From: Eustoma russellianum
Taxonomy: Eukaryota > Streptophyta > Magnoliopsida > Gentianales > Gentianaceae
Assembly: GCA_036186865.1 (NCBI GenBank)
Contig: AP025065.1
Coordinates: 13,321,192-13,385,191 of the forward strand
Length of the DNA: 64,000 nucleotides
Reading direction: 5' to 3'
Each line of letters begins with the position of its first letter. Within the stretch, counting starts at the first letter, position 1. The notes beneath the pieces are model-generated. The model did no database searches and was not told where the DNA came from. It saw only the letters and a list, made by a program, of their open reading frames with translations. A program made the translations under genes and the position numbers. Below, in pieces: positions 1 through 12,612 of this stretch.

Positions 1-362
1 TAATATAAGAATGGTACCCACGACATGCCGAATGACTCCCTGAGTAGCCTTCAGTACCGTCTATGAATCCCGATTGTACAACTACGGTGTTACATCATAC
101 GTACCTCGAACTAACGGTAACGCATTATGACTGAGATCCTGAGTCCCGGACGTGGTTTTACAGTCAATCATAACGTTTTTTGCCCCTGATATCCTCCCCC
201 TGACCAGACATCAGGCAGCGCACCATACAAAACGTCATAGACGTAACAGAAAGGCAGAGATCCCTTGTCCCGGATAAGGTGTTACACTCAGCTTACAGAA
301 CATGTATATACAGATAGGCAGAGAACCCTTGTCCCTGACAAGGTGTTACACTTAGCCATCGT
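1..362. repeat. Fragment of a gypsy-type LTR (LTR C), middle part
   Basis: No gene is visible. The stretch resembles the middle of the gypsy LTRs further right: short stem-loops with a shared trailing motif. Two clear units are CCTTGTC paired with GATAAGG (263-279) and CCTTGTC paired with GACAAGG (327-343), each followed by GTGTTACACT and 64 bases apart. After the hAT element the text resumes with a GGTACGATTCTTT-type stretch like the one that follows the hairpin array in LTR A near 7060. The long ORF at 265-645 crosses the hAT boundary and is not a gene. The assignment rests on structure and short matches only. Confidence 0.45.
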
Positions 363-1417
363 TAGGGGTGTCAAACAGGTCGTGTATCGTGTTTCGTATT
401 TTGTGTTTTTTGGGTTTCGTGTATCAAAGTGTCATACTCTTACCTTACCTGTTTGCTTTTTGTGTATGGATGTAGATTCCCGAACCCGTATATGTCAGGT
501 TTCTTGTCGTGTATCGGGTATACCCACGAACTTGACAAGTACAAATATTTTAAGTCGTGTATGGGTCATTTCATGTATTTTTTTAGGTATGTTTAGGTTT
601 CATGTATTTAAACAACTACTATTACAATATATGAAACAACAATAAGTACAGAACCAAAGGTTCAAGATTAAAAATATCATAGACCATGAAGTTAAATCAC
701 ATCTTTCTAGTCACGTAAATCAAAAAAAAAGGGAGAGGGAGCGGGGTGTGTGACTAATCACAAACTATTTGAGCATGAATCTTCAACTTCTTCACCATTG
801 CAACTGTAGTTTACTTATTTGAGCATGAATCTTCAGCTTCTTCACTATCATCTTTTGCAATATGTAAACTCATGATGTCATGAGTGAGGTCCTCTAAATT
901 CAAATCACTTGACTCGACAATAATAGATTAAAGAAACAATGAGTCTAATAACTAATATAGCATGATAAAATACATTAAAGAAAATCAAATATTTACATTT
1001 TCCTGCAAATAACCAATCTTTAGTGCACATCAATGTTTCAACTACTTGGGGTGACAAGCTGCTATAAAATTGATCAAAGATTCTACTGGCAAGGAATTTG
1101 GATTTGGGAATGGGGATTGGGATATAGGAATGCCGGAATTGAAGGGGGGAAGGGATAGGTTAGGATTTTTTTGGAGAAAATTTGTTTTTTTACTTTATTA
1201 ATTATAAATTTTTATTTAAAATATATTTTTAAATTTTTGGGTATGGCGGGTATAAACAGGTAACCCGCAGGTATACCCAGACACGACCCGCCATTAGCGG
1301 GTAAATTTTAGGGGTTACCCGATTTGTACACGAAACCCGCAAAGGTCATACTCATACCTCAAAAATCATGTCAGATTCGGTCGTGTTTTTGTGTCGTGTC
1401 TGAGATTGCCACCCCTA
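363..1417. mobile_element. Non-autonomous hAT-family DNA transposon with TIRs and 8-bp target duplication
   Basis: The left end reads TAGGGGTGTCAA and the right end, on the other strand, TAGGGGTGGCAA, so the terminal inverted repeats agree at 11 of 12 positions. The flanks are GCCATCGT (355-362) and GCCATCGC (1418-1425): an 8-bp duplication with one difference, the length hAT transposases make. Next to the ends are clustered CGTGT/ACACG and ACCCG/CGGGT motifs, as expected of subterminal transposase-binding repeats. At 1,055 bp it is too short for a full transposase, so it must depend on one encoded elsewhere. It is inserted in the older LTR C. Confidence 0.8.
811..927 (-). pseudogene. Possible C-terminal fragment of a hAT transposase
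   Basis: Read on the minus strand, about 39 codons are open to a TAA at 811-813 and end in an acidic tail (DDSEEAEDSCSNK). Its place inside a hAT element suggests the last piece of the lost transposase. A 50-base direct repeat beginning GAGCATGAATCTTC (about 770 and 821) partly covers this tail. No catalytic or BED zinc-finger residues remain. The call rests on context, not on a recognised motif. Confidence 0.25.
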
Positions 1418-1425
1418 GCCATCGC

Positions 1426-2279
1426 GCATAAGTCGCATGGGATCATTCGTCTCGTGGTACGATTCTTTAAATTATGAAAAACCTTAAAACATTTCTTGTG
1501 ATAATCATTTCATAAACATGTTTGTAAACAAAACTTGTTTCCTTTGAAAAACCATGACGACATTATGCGTATGGAATGCGTGGTTTCTGGACTGGCTCCA
1601 AGGTCTTATAAAATTCAGCTCTTACCTTTTCTTAAATATACAATAGTCGTATCATGTGTTATGTAAATTGACCATTTTTCGTTTTTGTCTTTCTTTAAGG
1701 GGGTTATCGGTTGGGGGGTTAAAAACAGCCCTTAATAGTGTCTTATACTTCATCCTTATTTAATCAACATATTACATTCTTAATTATCTTTGGAACTTTC
1801 CAAAACAGCCTCTATGTCATCATACCTAAAGTGGGAATTAGCAAAAAGCCCTTAAGGTCTAAATTTCGGTCACTAGGCCAAAACAGCCCCCTTTTTGTAA
1901 TTTATCCTTTTTCACATTTATTAATTTGTTCATTACTTGAATTATCATATATGCCATATACTCTTGTGCATATAATTATGTAAACATTAACTTCTAAATA
2001 TAATCATCACATTGATGCCAAAAAGACCCTTTGGCCGAAAGTGACAAGCACACACATACACATTGGATTTGTCCATCTTGTCACATGCATGCAAGTTATA
2101 GAAGTACCACATTTCTTTGTATCATAATTTAACATAAATATACATACTTTGATGATGCATAAATGTCATGGTTTCAACATATTCCCACTTGAAACAAGAT
2201 TACATATCACAAGCATGGTCATAAGATTCATCTTTAAGTATGTTAGTGTTATCTTCACATGCAAGTTCATATAAGAGCA
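1426..2279. repeat. LTR C continued; no gene
   Basis: Non-coding sequence between the hAT element and the first solo LTR. It contains AT-rich text and short 'aaaacagccc' blocks. I read it as the continuation of LTR C because it lies between nested insertions and its style matches the middle of gypsy LTR A. Nothing else is recognisable. Confidence 0.3.
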
Positions 2280-2284
2280 CACAC

Positions 2285-4831
2285 TGTTGGACCTGTATAG
2301 CACCACTAGAAGGGGGGATTGAATAGTGAGCGCGAAAAAAATTGGTTTATAAAAATTTTAAGGACCAATTACTCACTTCTGAAAACAGAGACTACTTTCA
2401 GGACCCGTTTTCAAACACTTGGTTGACTGAGTTATAGACCTCCAAAAATAGTGAAATTTTGACACAATGTACTCTCAGGTGTTATGAAGGTTTCATAAAA
2501 ATTTCAGATTAAAACGCAAAGGTTAAGTCACTCAAATATGGTACGTGATCTGACTGTGTCAGTTTGGACAGAACCTGTACCTTAAAATGAAAAACTGATT
2601 CCTATTTGGTGACAACTTCAAATGACCTGAAACTTTTATGAGATGACCCTTAGGATGTGTAGTATACTTAGTTAAAACAGTTTTGAAAAATTCTTTTGGG
2701 AAGTATGTCAACCAAGTTGATGTTCTCAACCTCTGCCAATCTGAAAAACAGATTTGCACTAGTCTCAGTTTTATGAACGTTTGGATGACCTATACTTATC
2801 CAAATTTGATAAAATAAGTGGGAAATGAACCCTAAGACACAAAGTTATGTTTCTGAAAATTTTTATGATTTTTGAAAATTATTTGATATTTTTACCGAGA
2901 TCATAAAGATGATGCAAAAACAGAAACTGAGAGTAAAAATGCTGAAAGTAAGAACACCAAGAATTTTATACTGGTTCGGCCAACGTGACCTACTCCAGTC
3001 TTCAAGGACACCTTCCTTGGTTTTCACTAGTCACCAAAGTCACCTTAGAATAAGGGTGGATAGAGTTATACACCAACTCCTTCAATCCAAACCCTTTTAC
3101 AATGTTCTACACAAAGAACAACACCAAAGAATCACCAATCAGCACCACCTCACCAAATGAAGGTTTGATCACACCTTGATCAACCTTGTACACCAATGAA
3201 TCTTATTTGGGTGATGTGTATGAAGCCTATACTGAATATGACATGTAAGTATGATAGGCTTTGTGTATATACAAGAGATGAATATGGAAAATGAAGTGAA
3301 GTCTTGCAAACACTAAACAGAATTTCACACTTGTTGTTCTTGTTTTGTGTTGATCATCTCTTGGCCTTTTATAGATGGTTGGGGCGCCTAAGAGGGTTGA
3401 GAGGAGCCTCCCAAATCTGATTTGAATTGTATTGTAATGCCTTTGAATAAATTTGAATGCTTTAGGTCATTAATTCCCCCCAAAACTTCAGCCACCAATC
3501 TGAAATTTCAGATTCAAAAACGGAATTTTCAGCTTTGTTTGGTCTTGTCTTTGACTCCTTAATTTGTGGATCTTTGTCTTCCATCATTGCTTGGTCTTTC
3601 TTCATCAATTATATTATAATATGAACTCCTCCAAGACTCCCAACATGCTGTCCCAGCTGCCCCATCTGGTCAGCCAATGTGCTGAATTCAAATCTGAATT
3701 TTGCATGGTAACAATGTAGAATTCTTCATGATCATGGTAAATTTCTTTTACCATTTTACCTTGCCTTCTAGAACCTTTCAAGATATGTCTTTGTCTATGT
3801 AATTCATGTATAATACATGAATAAATACATGTGGCATCATGTAGCAAATAAACGTTCCATGTACGATGATGTAGTAACTTCAAATTTCAACTTCCGTTGA
3901 TTGCTCGGTTTTTCTCCGTTTTGTCTCAAACCTCTTCAACATATAAAATGTGTAATGTAACATGCAATATACATATAAATATGTATAATCTCAGCTCCAA
4001 TGTGTATAAGATGTTCGGCCAAGAGGTATATCAATTTTGAGTTTGATTTTCAGAGAAATAAGGAAGATGATGGAGAATTGATATATGTATTTGTTTTGTG
4101 ACTTTGGTATTGATCCCTCCATGTAGTGCACGAAATTTTTGAGTGTTGGAAATGTATATTGGCTGGCCATCTTTGTATGATAAGTATATGATGTGTCGGA
4201 GATGGCTCGGTAGTCATATGATATGATACATTTCGGTTTTTGCACTTTTGTCATGTCGATGTAATTTTGGAAGTTTGATGACATGAAGTATATGACTTGA
4301 GAGTATCATGAATGTGTATATGATGTATATATGACTCTCTTGTCATTGACATATGTTGATGACATGTTGACGAAATGTCGAGATCGAATAATGTAGCTTG
4401 TCGTCTGAGATAGAATATATGTCGTATGTATATCCATGAGATATATGTATATGCCGTGAGACTCCAAGAAATATATATGCCATGAGTATCCATAAGATAT
4501 ATGTTTAGAGTGTATATCCAAGAGATATATATGACGTGTGTCCATAAGATATATGTCAAGATATCCAAGAAATATATATGCCGTGTGTCGAGATATCCAA
4601 GAAATATATATATACCATATCCAAGAGTTGTATATATGCCGTGTATATCACCTGAGAATGAATACAACAATGTTTGCCATATGATTTAAGCCTTAACGCT
4701 TCATGGCTTGTTAGTACAACAGTGATAGATATAGGCATATGCATTTTGAAATCTCATAACATTTAGATCATGTAATCATGTAACATATAAATCATGCACT
4801 TGTAAATCATTCAAACCATGATTTCTCAACA
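2285..4831 (-). mobile_element. Solo LTR of a Sirevirus-like copia element, TSD CACAC
   Basis: It begins TGTTGGACCTG and runs to CTCAACA, with the same 5 bases CACAC on each side (2280-2284 and 4832-4836). The first 60 bases (CACCACTAGAAGGGGGG, then GAATAG) and the last 170 (GTTTGCCAT..., CATGGCT, GTTAGTAC) match the other Sirevirus LTRs here at 9564 and 25044. No internal region, primer site or polypurine tract remains, so the copy was probably left by recombination between two LTRs. At 2,547 bp it is shorter and more diverged than the LTR at 9564. The minus orientation is taken from the intact relative at 19621-26816. Confidence 0.75.
4420..4650. repeat. AT-rich minisatellite inside the solo LTR
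   Basis: About seven imperfect units of some 30-37 bases built on 'tatccaagagatatatatgccgtg'. They explain the tyrosine/isoleucine-rich overlapping ORFs on both strands, which are not genes. The array is absent from the related LTR at 9564-12612, so it expanded in this copy or lineage. Confidence 0.6.
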
Positions 4832-4836
4832 CACAC

Positions 4837-6051
4837 AAGCCAAGAATGCCTTCTTAGACTATGGTTATCAAAATACACATCATGATGATGGTGATGAATC
4901 CATGGCCTTTGATGAATGCTCAAAACAGCCCCATCTTGGAAGACAATCGAGGCATCAATGATGGTGGTCATTAATAAGAAAGTTTTTGTGACATGCATTG
5001 TAATATAGCTAATAGTACCCTATAAACATGCTACATCAGGACTATAATCATGCAAATGCATCTTTATACATATGAAAACAAAACATTGGTAGTCATTCTA
5101 ACATGCACATAAGAATTTCATGTTCTAATGAGGTACTTAGTATACTTTTTAAGAAAATGTACTCATTTGCCTTCATTTTGTATAGAAGATGAGACATGCA
5201 TGTTTTCCCTTTCACTTCTAAGGCCACATACGTCCCCTAGGGGCTGTCCACCCAAGATTTTTGGCCATGCATGTCCTCTTTGAATATCATTTTAACCATA
5301 ATCATGAACACTACAAAAACCGTACACATGCATGCACAACTTAAACATGCAAGTACACTTTTCTTAACTTAGTGATAGAAGCTTCATTTTAGCATATGCA
5401 TGCATGATCCATCCTTTGATATGAACATAGGAGACTCATTTTTAAACATGCTTGAAGAAGCTAAGAAGAATACTTGCCTTAGATACTTGAATCTTACCCT
5501 AGATAGTGAGAGATTTCTTCTTTGTCCTTGGTTTGGAAGTACACGGCCTAGATGCCCATGTGAGGGGCAAGTTTAGTTCTTTTTGAAGAAGAAAAGATTA
5601 TGAATGCTATAAAGCTAATTCTAAATGGTTCTTACCTTAGATGGCTTGAAGATTCTTACTTGGCTAGCTAAAGAAACTCCTCTTCCTTCCTTATTGAAAC
5701 TCACGGTTATGGCCTAGAAGTGGAGGTCATTTGAATATTTGTGTGGAATATAGAAGATGAGAATGTTGTGAAGAAAGGTGATACAGTGATTACCTTGATG
5801 ATTTTGTGGTTGGGTGACTTGTATCTTCACTTGAAGATGGAAGATGGTTCCCTCCTTCTTGAGGAGCACTCTCGGTTGAAGGAGAAGTTTAAAGTGTGAG
5901 AAAATGCTTCTTAGAGAGAGGGAGAGTTAAGGGGAGTGGAAGGGAGTGAAATGAAGAATTGTCTTACTATTTGAGATATTTATCCCTCCTTATCTAAGCC
6001 TTAGCCAAAATTGTGGCAATGGGGGCAATGATTGAGTTTCCTTGGTTTATC
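4837..6051. repeat. LTR C, distal part; no gene
   Basis: The sequence has alternating 'acttgccttagat', 'ttgaagatgg' and 'gagagagggagagtt' blocks, which follow the same order as the later parts of LTR A (about 8830-9350) and LTR B (about 16140-16660). It is therefore probably the continuation of the LTR that begins at the window edge. No coding potential is evident. Confidence 0.35.
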
Positions 6052-6790
6052 TGTAGCGCTCCGCACCCCGGCCTAGCCAGATACGGTGCACCGGCCGTAC
6101 TTTACTACGGAGAGTACCAGGCGTCAATCCATAACATATGATAGTCTAGAATAAAATATGTGGACTTTCATGCTTACACGTCAACAAGTAAGTAAAACCG
6201 AGGCAGAATAAAAACTTTTAAAATAAACGAGTCTAAACATCCATCATACGTCTTACAAACATGTTCGCAAAATGCGGAAATCCAAACATCAATGTTTCCA
6301 ACATAAATTCATAAAAGTTCATCAATCACATCCATCATGGCAACCATCCTTAAGTCATCCTCCTCTTGCTCTTCTACGGATAAGGGACCCTAGGTTCGTC
6401 TTCGATCCATTCGACCCTATTTCCTACGGGTTCTGGGAGGAAAAATAAGGAGTGAGTGACAACATCACCAGCAAGTAAACCATAAATAATCATGAATTAA
6501 ATGGAAAGTACATACAAGAACCAAAACCCCAAAAATTTTGGTTTAATAACATACCTGACCTTCCATCTAATATCCATGAGTAACCAGCTCATAACTTATA
6601 AAAATCATAACTTAGGAGATATCAAGTCACAATATCTTAGCCTAAGTGACAGTGTAACAATTATTCGACTAACCATTAAATGCAACATGCATGAGTATGC
6701 ACATGTGATGCATCGTGATAAACATGAAGACAAATTCTTCTTTTCTTTCTTCCTTTCAAAACATCATCGTCAATAAAACAAGAGAGTGTT

Positions 6791-7034
6791 CAGATCTATT
6801 CTATCCGGATCTGAGGCGGTCATATTCTTCCCTTCGAATCTATTATTTTCGGATTCGAAAACGATCACATCATCAATCATAGTCATCAGGTATATTCTCT
6901 CCAGACCTGTACGGTCATAATCGTCATAACCAGGTCTATTCTCTTCAGACCTGTACAGTCATAATCATCATAATCAGGTCTATTCTCTCAGGCCTGAACG
7001 GTCAAACTCATCAGATCAATTGACCCCGGATCTG
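6791..7034. repeat. Array of six covarying stem-loops in LTR A
   Basis: Six imperfect repeats each form a 6-bp stem around a 10-11-nt loop: 6791-6813 and 7012-7034 (CAGATC/GATCTG), 6835-6857 (CGAATC/GATTCG), 6887-6909 (CAGGTA/GACCTG, one mismatch), 6931-6953 (CAGGTC/GACCTG) and 6975-6996 (CAGGTC/GGCCTG, one G-T pair). Start-to-start spacing is 44, 52, 44, 44 and 37 bases. Most loops are TATTCTCTTC-like. A CGGTCA-like motif follows each stem. No function is known to me. Confidence 0.7.
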
Positions 7035-9563
7035 GAGCGGGTCATGCTGGCCAGAAACATACGGTACCGATGGAAAGCGTTCTTTTCAAAACAGAATCTT
7101 TTCTTTAAAAACGCTTTTTCATCATTCTTTGTCATAAAATCAGTTTCATAAATCATGTAAGTGACGATGATGCAATGTATGACATGTACTATGCAATTCG
7201 TGACAATATGTATCACATTCATACAAATACGATCTTATTCTTTAGGCTGAAAAATTTCCAGAATTATTATTCCATTCGCACGGCCTCAAAACCTCATATT
7301 TTAGGCCCCTTATCATGATTTTTTGAAATATGTATGCATAAAGGTGTCTTTTCTACTTGCCATAAAAATTTCATAATATTTCGAGACATGTAAGACCCTT
7401 AAGCTATCAAATTACTAAACAGGGCACTGCTGAATTAAGCAGCGCAGTACCCCTCTTTTACCTTTCTTTCAAGTCCAATAAGTCTTATTTAATTTGGGCC
7501 AAACCTGGAAAATACTGCAAACATACCAACAGTTAACGTTCATAAGCTCAAGCTGTTCAAACGAGTCTAAACCGCAAGGACGGAGTCTCCCACTAGTCCC
7601 GCAATTCGGTCCAATTTTCCAGTTTTGTAACGTTCTCTAAATTTCAGTGGTTACCCCTAAAATACTAATTCCAAACTGATTAATTTACATGGACACGCTC
7701 ATCTATGTCCTAAGTAATTACCATAAACAATTCAAAGCAATATAATAACTTTAAAGGGGTCATTTATTCGTTTTTCCAAAAACGGTTTCATGCTGGTCCT
7801 GGAGTGGCCAGTTTTACTACGAATTTTATTGTGACCAAACCGTAAGTCCTTTTTCAAAAATTCCAATTCACAGACTTAGTAAACACATAGGGCTAGTATC
7901 CTACCAAAAATCAGCCCATTTTCATATTTCTAAGGTCCATTTTCGGTTCCATCAATACGTCACTTAAATTCTGTCCAGTCCAGTAATTCCAGCTTGACCA
8001 GTTTTACTAAAAATTCCATTAAGGATAAACCATAACTTATTTTACCAAAATTCCAACTCTCATATTTACTAAATACATAGGTCTAGTGTCATACCAAAAA
8101 TTATCTTAATTGCATACTTCTAAGATCCATTTTCAGGTCTTATAAAACGTCACATTATTCTGCCCTGTTCCAGAAATTTCCATTTTTTGTCACTTCTCCT
8201 TACTAAAAGTGTTCCAACTTGAGTTATTCTTCATAATTGGTTTACTAATCATCAAATACACTTTTTGGCATAAGATTTGCAGGTTCTAATACATTCCAAA
8301 AGTTCACCTACAGGTCACTTCAACAATGATTTTGAAGGTTACACATAGCACAACTTGAATTTGCACATTTTGTACATAGTAAGGTCTATTCATGGCATAT
8401 CTAGTTTGTATGTCCCATAACCCTCAAAACAGCCCGTTTTCACTCATATGCAAGAGCTAAAATTACATTTCCATAATGAACCTATTACACCTAGGTCATA
8501 AAGCATCCAACTTACATACATCCTTTACCCTCACAAGTTACAATTTTTCACAAGAACAATATTTACCCCAAACCTTCATCCAACCGTCCCCCCCCCCTTA
8601 CATGTCAAAGAAGAGAACTTTGCCATACCCATCTTAGACAAGCATCATATTCATACTCAAAAAGGGCAAAGATTCCACCTTTGAAGGAATCCCATACATG
8701 CAAGCCACTTTTCCTAAGAATCCGAAAGTGTCATGCTTCAAACTTAACATTTTACATCTAAGATTGAAACTTAGTAACATCTAGACATTCAAGCATATAC
8801 TTTCACACATAAGTCATGAATATTTGTAGTGTACTTGCCTCTTCAAGCTTAAACCGTTCCTTAGCTTGGAAAAATGAAGTGAAGTCTCCCTCCTCTTCAA
8901 CATATGAACCCCACAGTTTTGGAGGAGGAAAAAGAACAATTGTTAGCCATTATCTTAAGTGAAAGATAAAACTAAATAGAGGCTAGATTGGCTTACCAAG
9001 ATGAAGCTTGAATGGTGTTCAAACCTCTTAAGAAACTAGTATCACTTAAGAGCTTGAAAGCTTGCACCTAGTGACCATGGGGGTCACGGTTTTTGAGCAA
9101 GAAAAAGGTAGAAATGTGAGCTTCACTCTATGAATTATGTAACTTAACTAAGAAGCTAGACATTCTACTTACCTAGAAGATTCTTGAGGCTTGAAGATGA
9201 AAAGGATCTTGGACTTCTTGGCTCAAGTTAGCCGTGTACCTTAATGGAAAAGAGGGAAGTCTCTTGTTCCTTGTGAATTCTTGAGGGTTGAGAGTAAAAG
9301 TGTTCTAGGGTTTTCTTGGAGAGAAATTTTCTTCACTAGGCTAAGGGGTTTAGCCGTTGGAAAGCAAGAGGGAAGAAGGAGATTACCTTGGCATGGTTAG
9401 AGTTAATTAACCTAAGTTACTTTAGCTAATCAAGGTTACTTTAATACTAACTTGGGTTACTTTATCCAACTAGAGTTACTTTAAGGCTAACTTGGGTTAC
9501 TTTAGCCTTGTGGTTAACATAAAGTAACCATAGTAAGTTTTTGAAATGCTCCTTGGTTAACCA

Positions 9564-12500
9564 TGTAGGATCTGCAAGGCACCACTAGAAGGGGGGGTTG
9601 AATAGTTGGTGCGGAAAGTGTGGTTTTTAAAATTTTTTTGACCAAAAACTCAACTTCTGAAAACAAATTCTGTTTTCAAGATTAGTTTTAAAACATTTTT
9701 AAAACTAGGTTGTAGGTCTTCAAAAATTCTAAAATTTTGAGAGAACTTAGCCTCGAATGTTATGAGTGTCTCCAAAAAAATTTCAGATTTAAATTCAACC
9801 TTTAACCCCTTTAAAAATCGTTGGTGGTCAGATTGCGCGAATCTGCCAGAAACAGTAGACTGTTTTGAAAAATTTATTCCTATTTGTACTTAACTCCAAT
9901 TTCTCTGAAATTTTAACCATTAACCCCTTATATGTTTTATTTAAATGGGTTGAAACAGTTTTGAAAACTTTTTTCGGGAAGTTAGTCAAATACACTCAAA
10001 GTCTCAACCTTTGCAAGCCTGAAAATCAGACTGCACTAGTCTCAGAACTTTGGATGTTTGATTGACTTATACTTATCCAAAAGGGTTGAAACTTATGTCA
10101 AATTAACCCTAAGACGTGTGCTATGTTTCTGGAAATTTTCGTAATTTTTGAAAATCGTTTTACTATTTTTACGAACGTAAACAAAAAGAGTAAACAGTGC
10201 TGAAACAGAATATAAGTGCTGAAAGTAAATGACACCGAGAATTTTATACTGGTTCGGTTATAAACAACTTACTCCAGTCTTCGAGGAACACCTTCCTCGG
10301 TTCACACTAGTCACACACGCAAATACACCTTACCACAGGGTTGATGGAGTTACACACCAACTCCAACCCTTTACAAACTTTGTATGATGAATACAATTAC
10401 GCACGAACACCACCACCTTGCAAGAATGAAGATTGATCACACCTTGATCAATCTTTTACAAAGATATAGAATATGTGGTGGTCTAAGATAAGCCTATTCA
10501 AGAATATGAATGTAAGTACAATAGGCTTTCAAAAAGAAGAAAGAAAGAGAGTGTAGAAGAAGAAGTGCTAGGCGTTTTTTATCACAAGAGTGTAATGCTT
10601 GTTCTTGTCTTTTGTTTTGCTCTTCTCCTTTCCATTTATGCAAAATGGCCGTCCCCCCCTAGGTGCTCTCCCCTCTTGAAAATTGTCTTCTAAGTCATTG
10701 GGAGAATGTGTGGCATCATTGGGAGAATGTCACCTTCTCATTGGACACCTTCTCATTGTCTTCTAAGATCATTGTGACATGATCTTGCTTGCTTGGCACC
10801 TTCTCATTGGATGATCATTTAACCTTTGCTTACTTGGCACTTCATGATTGGTTGAATGTTATCATCATTTGATGACTGGGAAAATCTGAAAATTCTACTA
10901 AAAGCATGTGCCAAAATCAACATAAATTAGTTGCCATAACTCATAAGATTATCATCCAAATCAAGCAAGACAAAATTTCCCCAAATAAGGTGAAAATTTC
11001 GGCCATTAAGACTACTTGACATGCTGAAATTTCAGCATGTGTTACATGGTGATATACTTCAAATTCCTTCCAAATTTTCATTGATTTTTCTTTTAAAATA
11101 AATCACCAATTGGTAGCAAATATTCTCATCATTTTGGAAATGAAATTTGGACAATAATAAGGCCACAAAATCGGCCAAGGTACATTCCCACACATGCTGA
11201 AAAATTTCAGCATGTGTGATATTCAAGATATCACACTTTATGATTTTGTATCTTATTCAAATTACTTCCAATTCTCCTTCAATCAATCACATAATTCAAG
11301 ACACAAAACTTGTCTAATTTGAAGAGAAATTCGGCCACCATATAGTGCACATGCTGAAATTTTCAGCATGTGTTACAAATGAGATAAAGTTTAAAACCTT
11401 ACCTTTTGTAGCTTCTTTCTTTAAATCACCAACATTGTATAATTGATTCTTGACCAATCAATATGCCAACAAGGCTCCACATATGCTCCATCTCAGCTGT
11501 AGGGAAGTGTATAATTGTATATACATGTGCTGAATTTTATTTTTGCAAACTTTGTAAAATAGTGCACATTTAATAATACACACATGTTATATTCCAATCA
11601 GCCCTTAATTTAATTTTCTAGAACACTTTAAGATGTATGACATATGTAAAATTTGTCTAGATACGTGTCGTATGATGTGCCAAAAATGTTCCATGTATTG
11701 TGTACGTAGAAAACCGAATTTTCGATGTTTATCGATTACCCGATTTTTCTCTAATTAAATTCCAACTTTTTTCACATGTTATATACATTATGTTACACAT
11801 AATATGGCTGGTCTAAAGTGGCGCCATTAACGTGACAAAATTAAAATTGGAATCTCCACAATTTGGCCTTAATGTGGGATGATTTGTGTGTGCCAACATG
11901 CAATGATTTTATGGCTGAAAATATCATCATATGCACAAAAATTATAGATATTTTTGAAGTGTATGGTCTGTCCATCTAATTATGGCAAGTACGTGACACG
12001 TTGGCGAAGTTTCTGTATTCGTCCGATACGACAATTTTTGGTTTAGAACCTTTTAACGTGTCGTATTTAATTTGTCATCACCATGACTTTATCATATGAT
12101 ATAAGACCTGAATATACTCATAAATATGAGTTAAGTATGGTGGTGTGACGTTAACGTACATACGTAAAATATATAACGTGTCGGTAGTACGTTGGAATAC
12201 ATATGTATGTGCCTTTTTCAAAAAATCTGAAAATATATATTTATATATGTATGTAGGCGTGTATATTGATGAAGAGAGGAGGAGAAGACTTTCCTTTCTT
12301 AGCCTTGTTGCCTTTGTGCCTTTTTCAAATGTAGCTTCCTTTAATGAACTACTTAGTTTAATTAACTAAGTACTTCACTTAATGAACTAGTTTAGTTCAT
12401 TAATGGTGGCACCTGAAAATAGTATAAGCACAACAAATGTTTGCCATTTGATCTAGGCTTTAAAGTTTCATGGCTCGTTAGTACGGCAACATAATATATG

Positions 12501-12612
12501 AACTATATAAGGCAAGTAATATGCAATATATCATGCACATTTTTCTTAAGCTTGATTTTATGCACATTTAAATCACATATTTTGAAATCACTCAAACCCC
12601 TTTTTCTCTACA
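9564..12612 (-). mobile_element. Solo Sirevirus-type copia LTR, TSD AACCA
   Basis: It runs from TGTAGGATCTGC to TTTTTCTCTACA and is flanked by AACCA on both sides (9559-9563, 12613-12617). The first 1.8 kb is almost identical to the 5' LTR at 25044-26816. The last 91 bases match 19621-19711, where the same LTR edge abuts a polypurine tract; this fixes the true terminus. It has no interior, so it is a solo LTR of about 3.05 kb. It carries three palindromes at 11019-11372. It inserted into gypsy LTR A. Confidence 0.85.
11019..11372. repeat. Three ACATGCTGAAA/TTTCAGCATGT palindromes in the LTR
   Basis: 11019-11040 is a perfect 22-bp palindrome (ACATGCTGAAA joined to TTTCAGCATGT). 11189-11218 has 14-base arms around AA. 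11348-11372 has 12-base arms around one T. They lie 170 and 159 bases apart and recur at matching places in the LTR at 25044. Conserved LTR palindromes have been reported for Sireviruses; whether this is the same motif I cannot check. Binding sites for a dimeric factor or RNA hairpins are both possible. Confidence 0.7.

Noticed and set aside
265..645. 126-codon plus-strand ORF
   Set aside because: It spans the left border of the hAT element, has no motif and low-complexity repeats; chance ORF.
4251..4744. Overlapping Tyr/Ile-rich ORFs on both strands
   Set aside because: Translation of the AT-rich minisatellite; every frame is open because the units lack stops.
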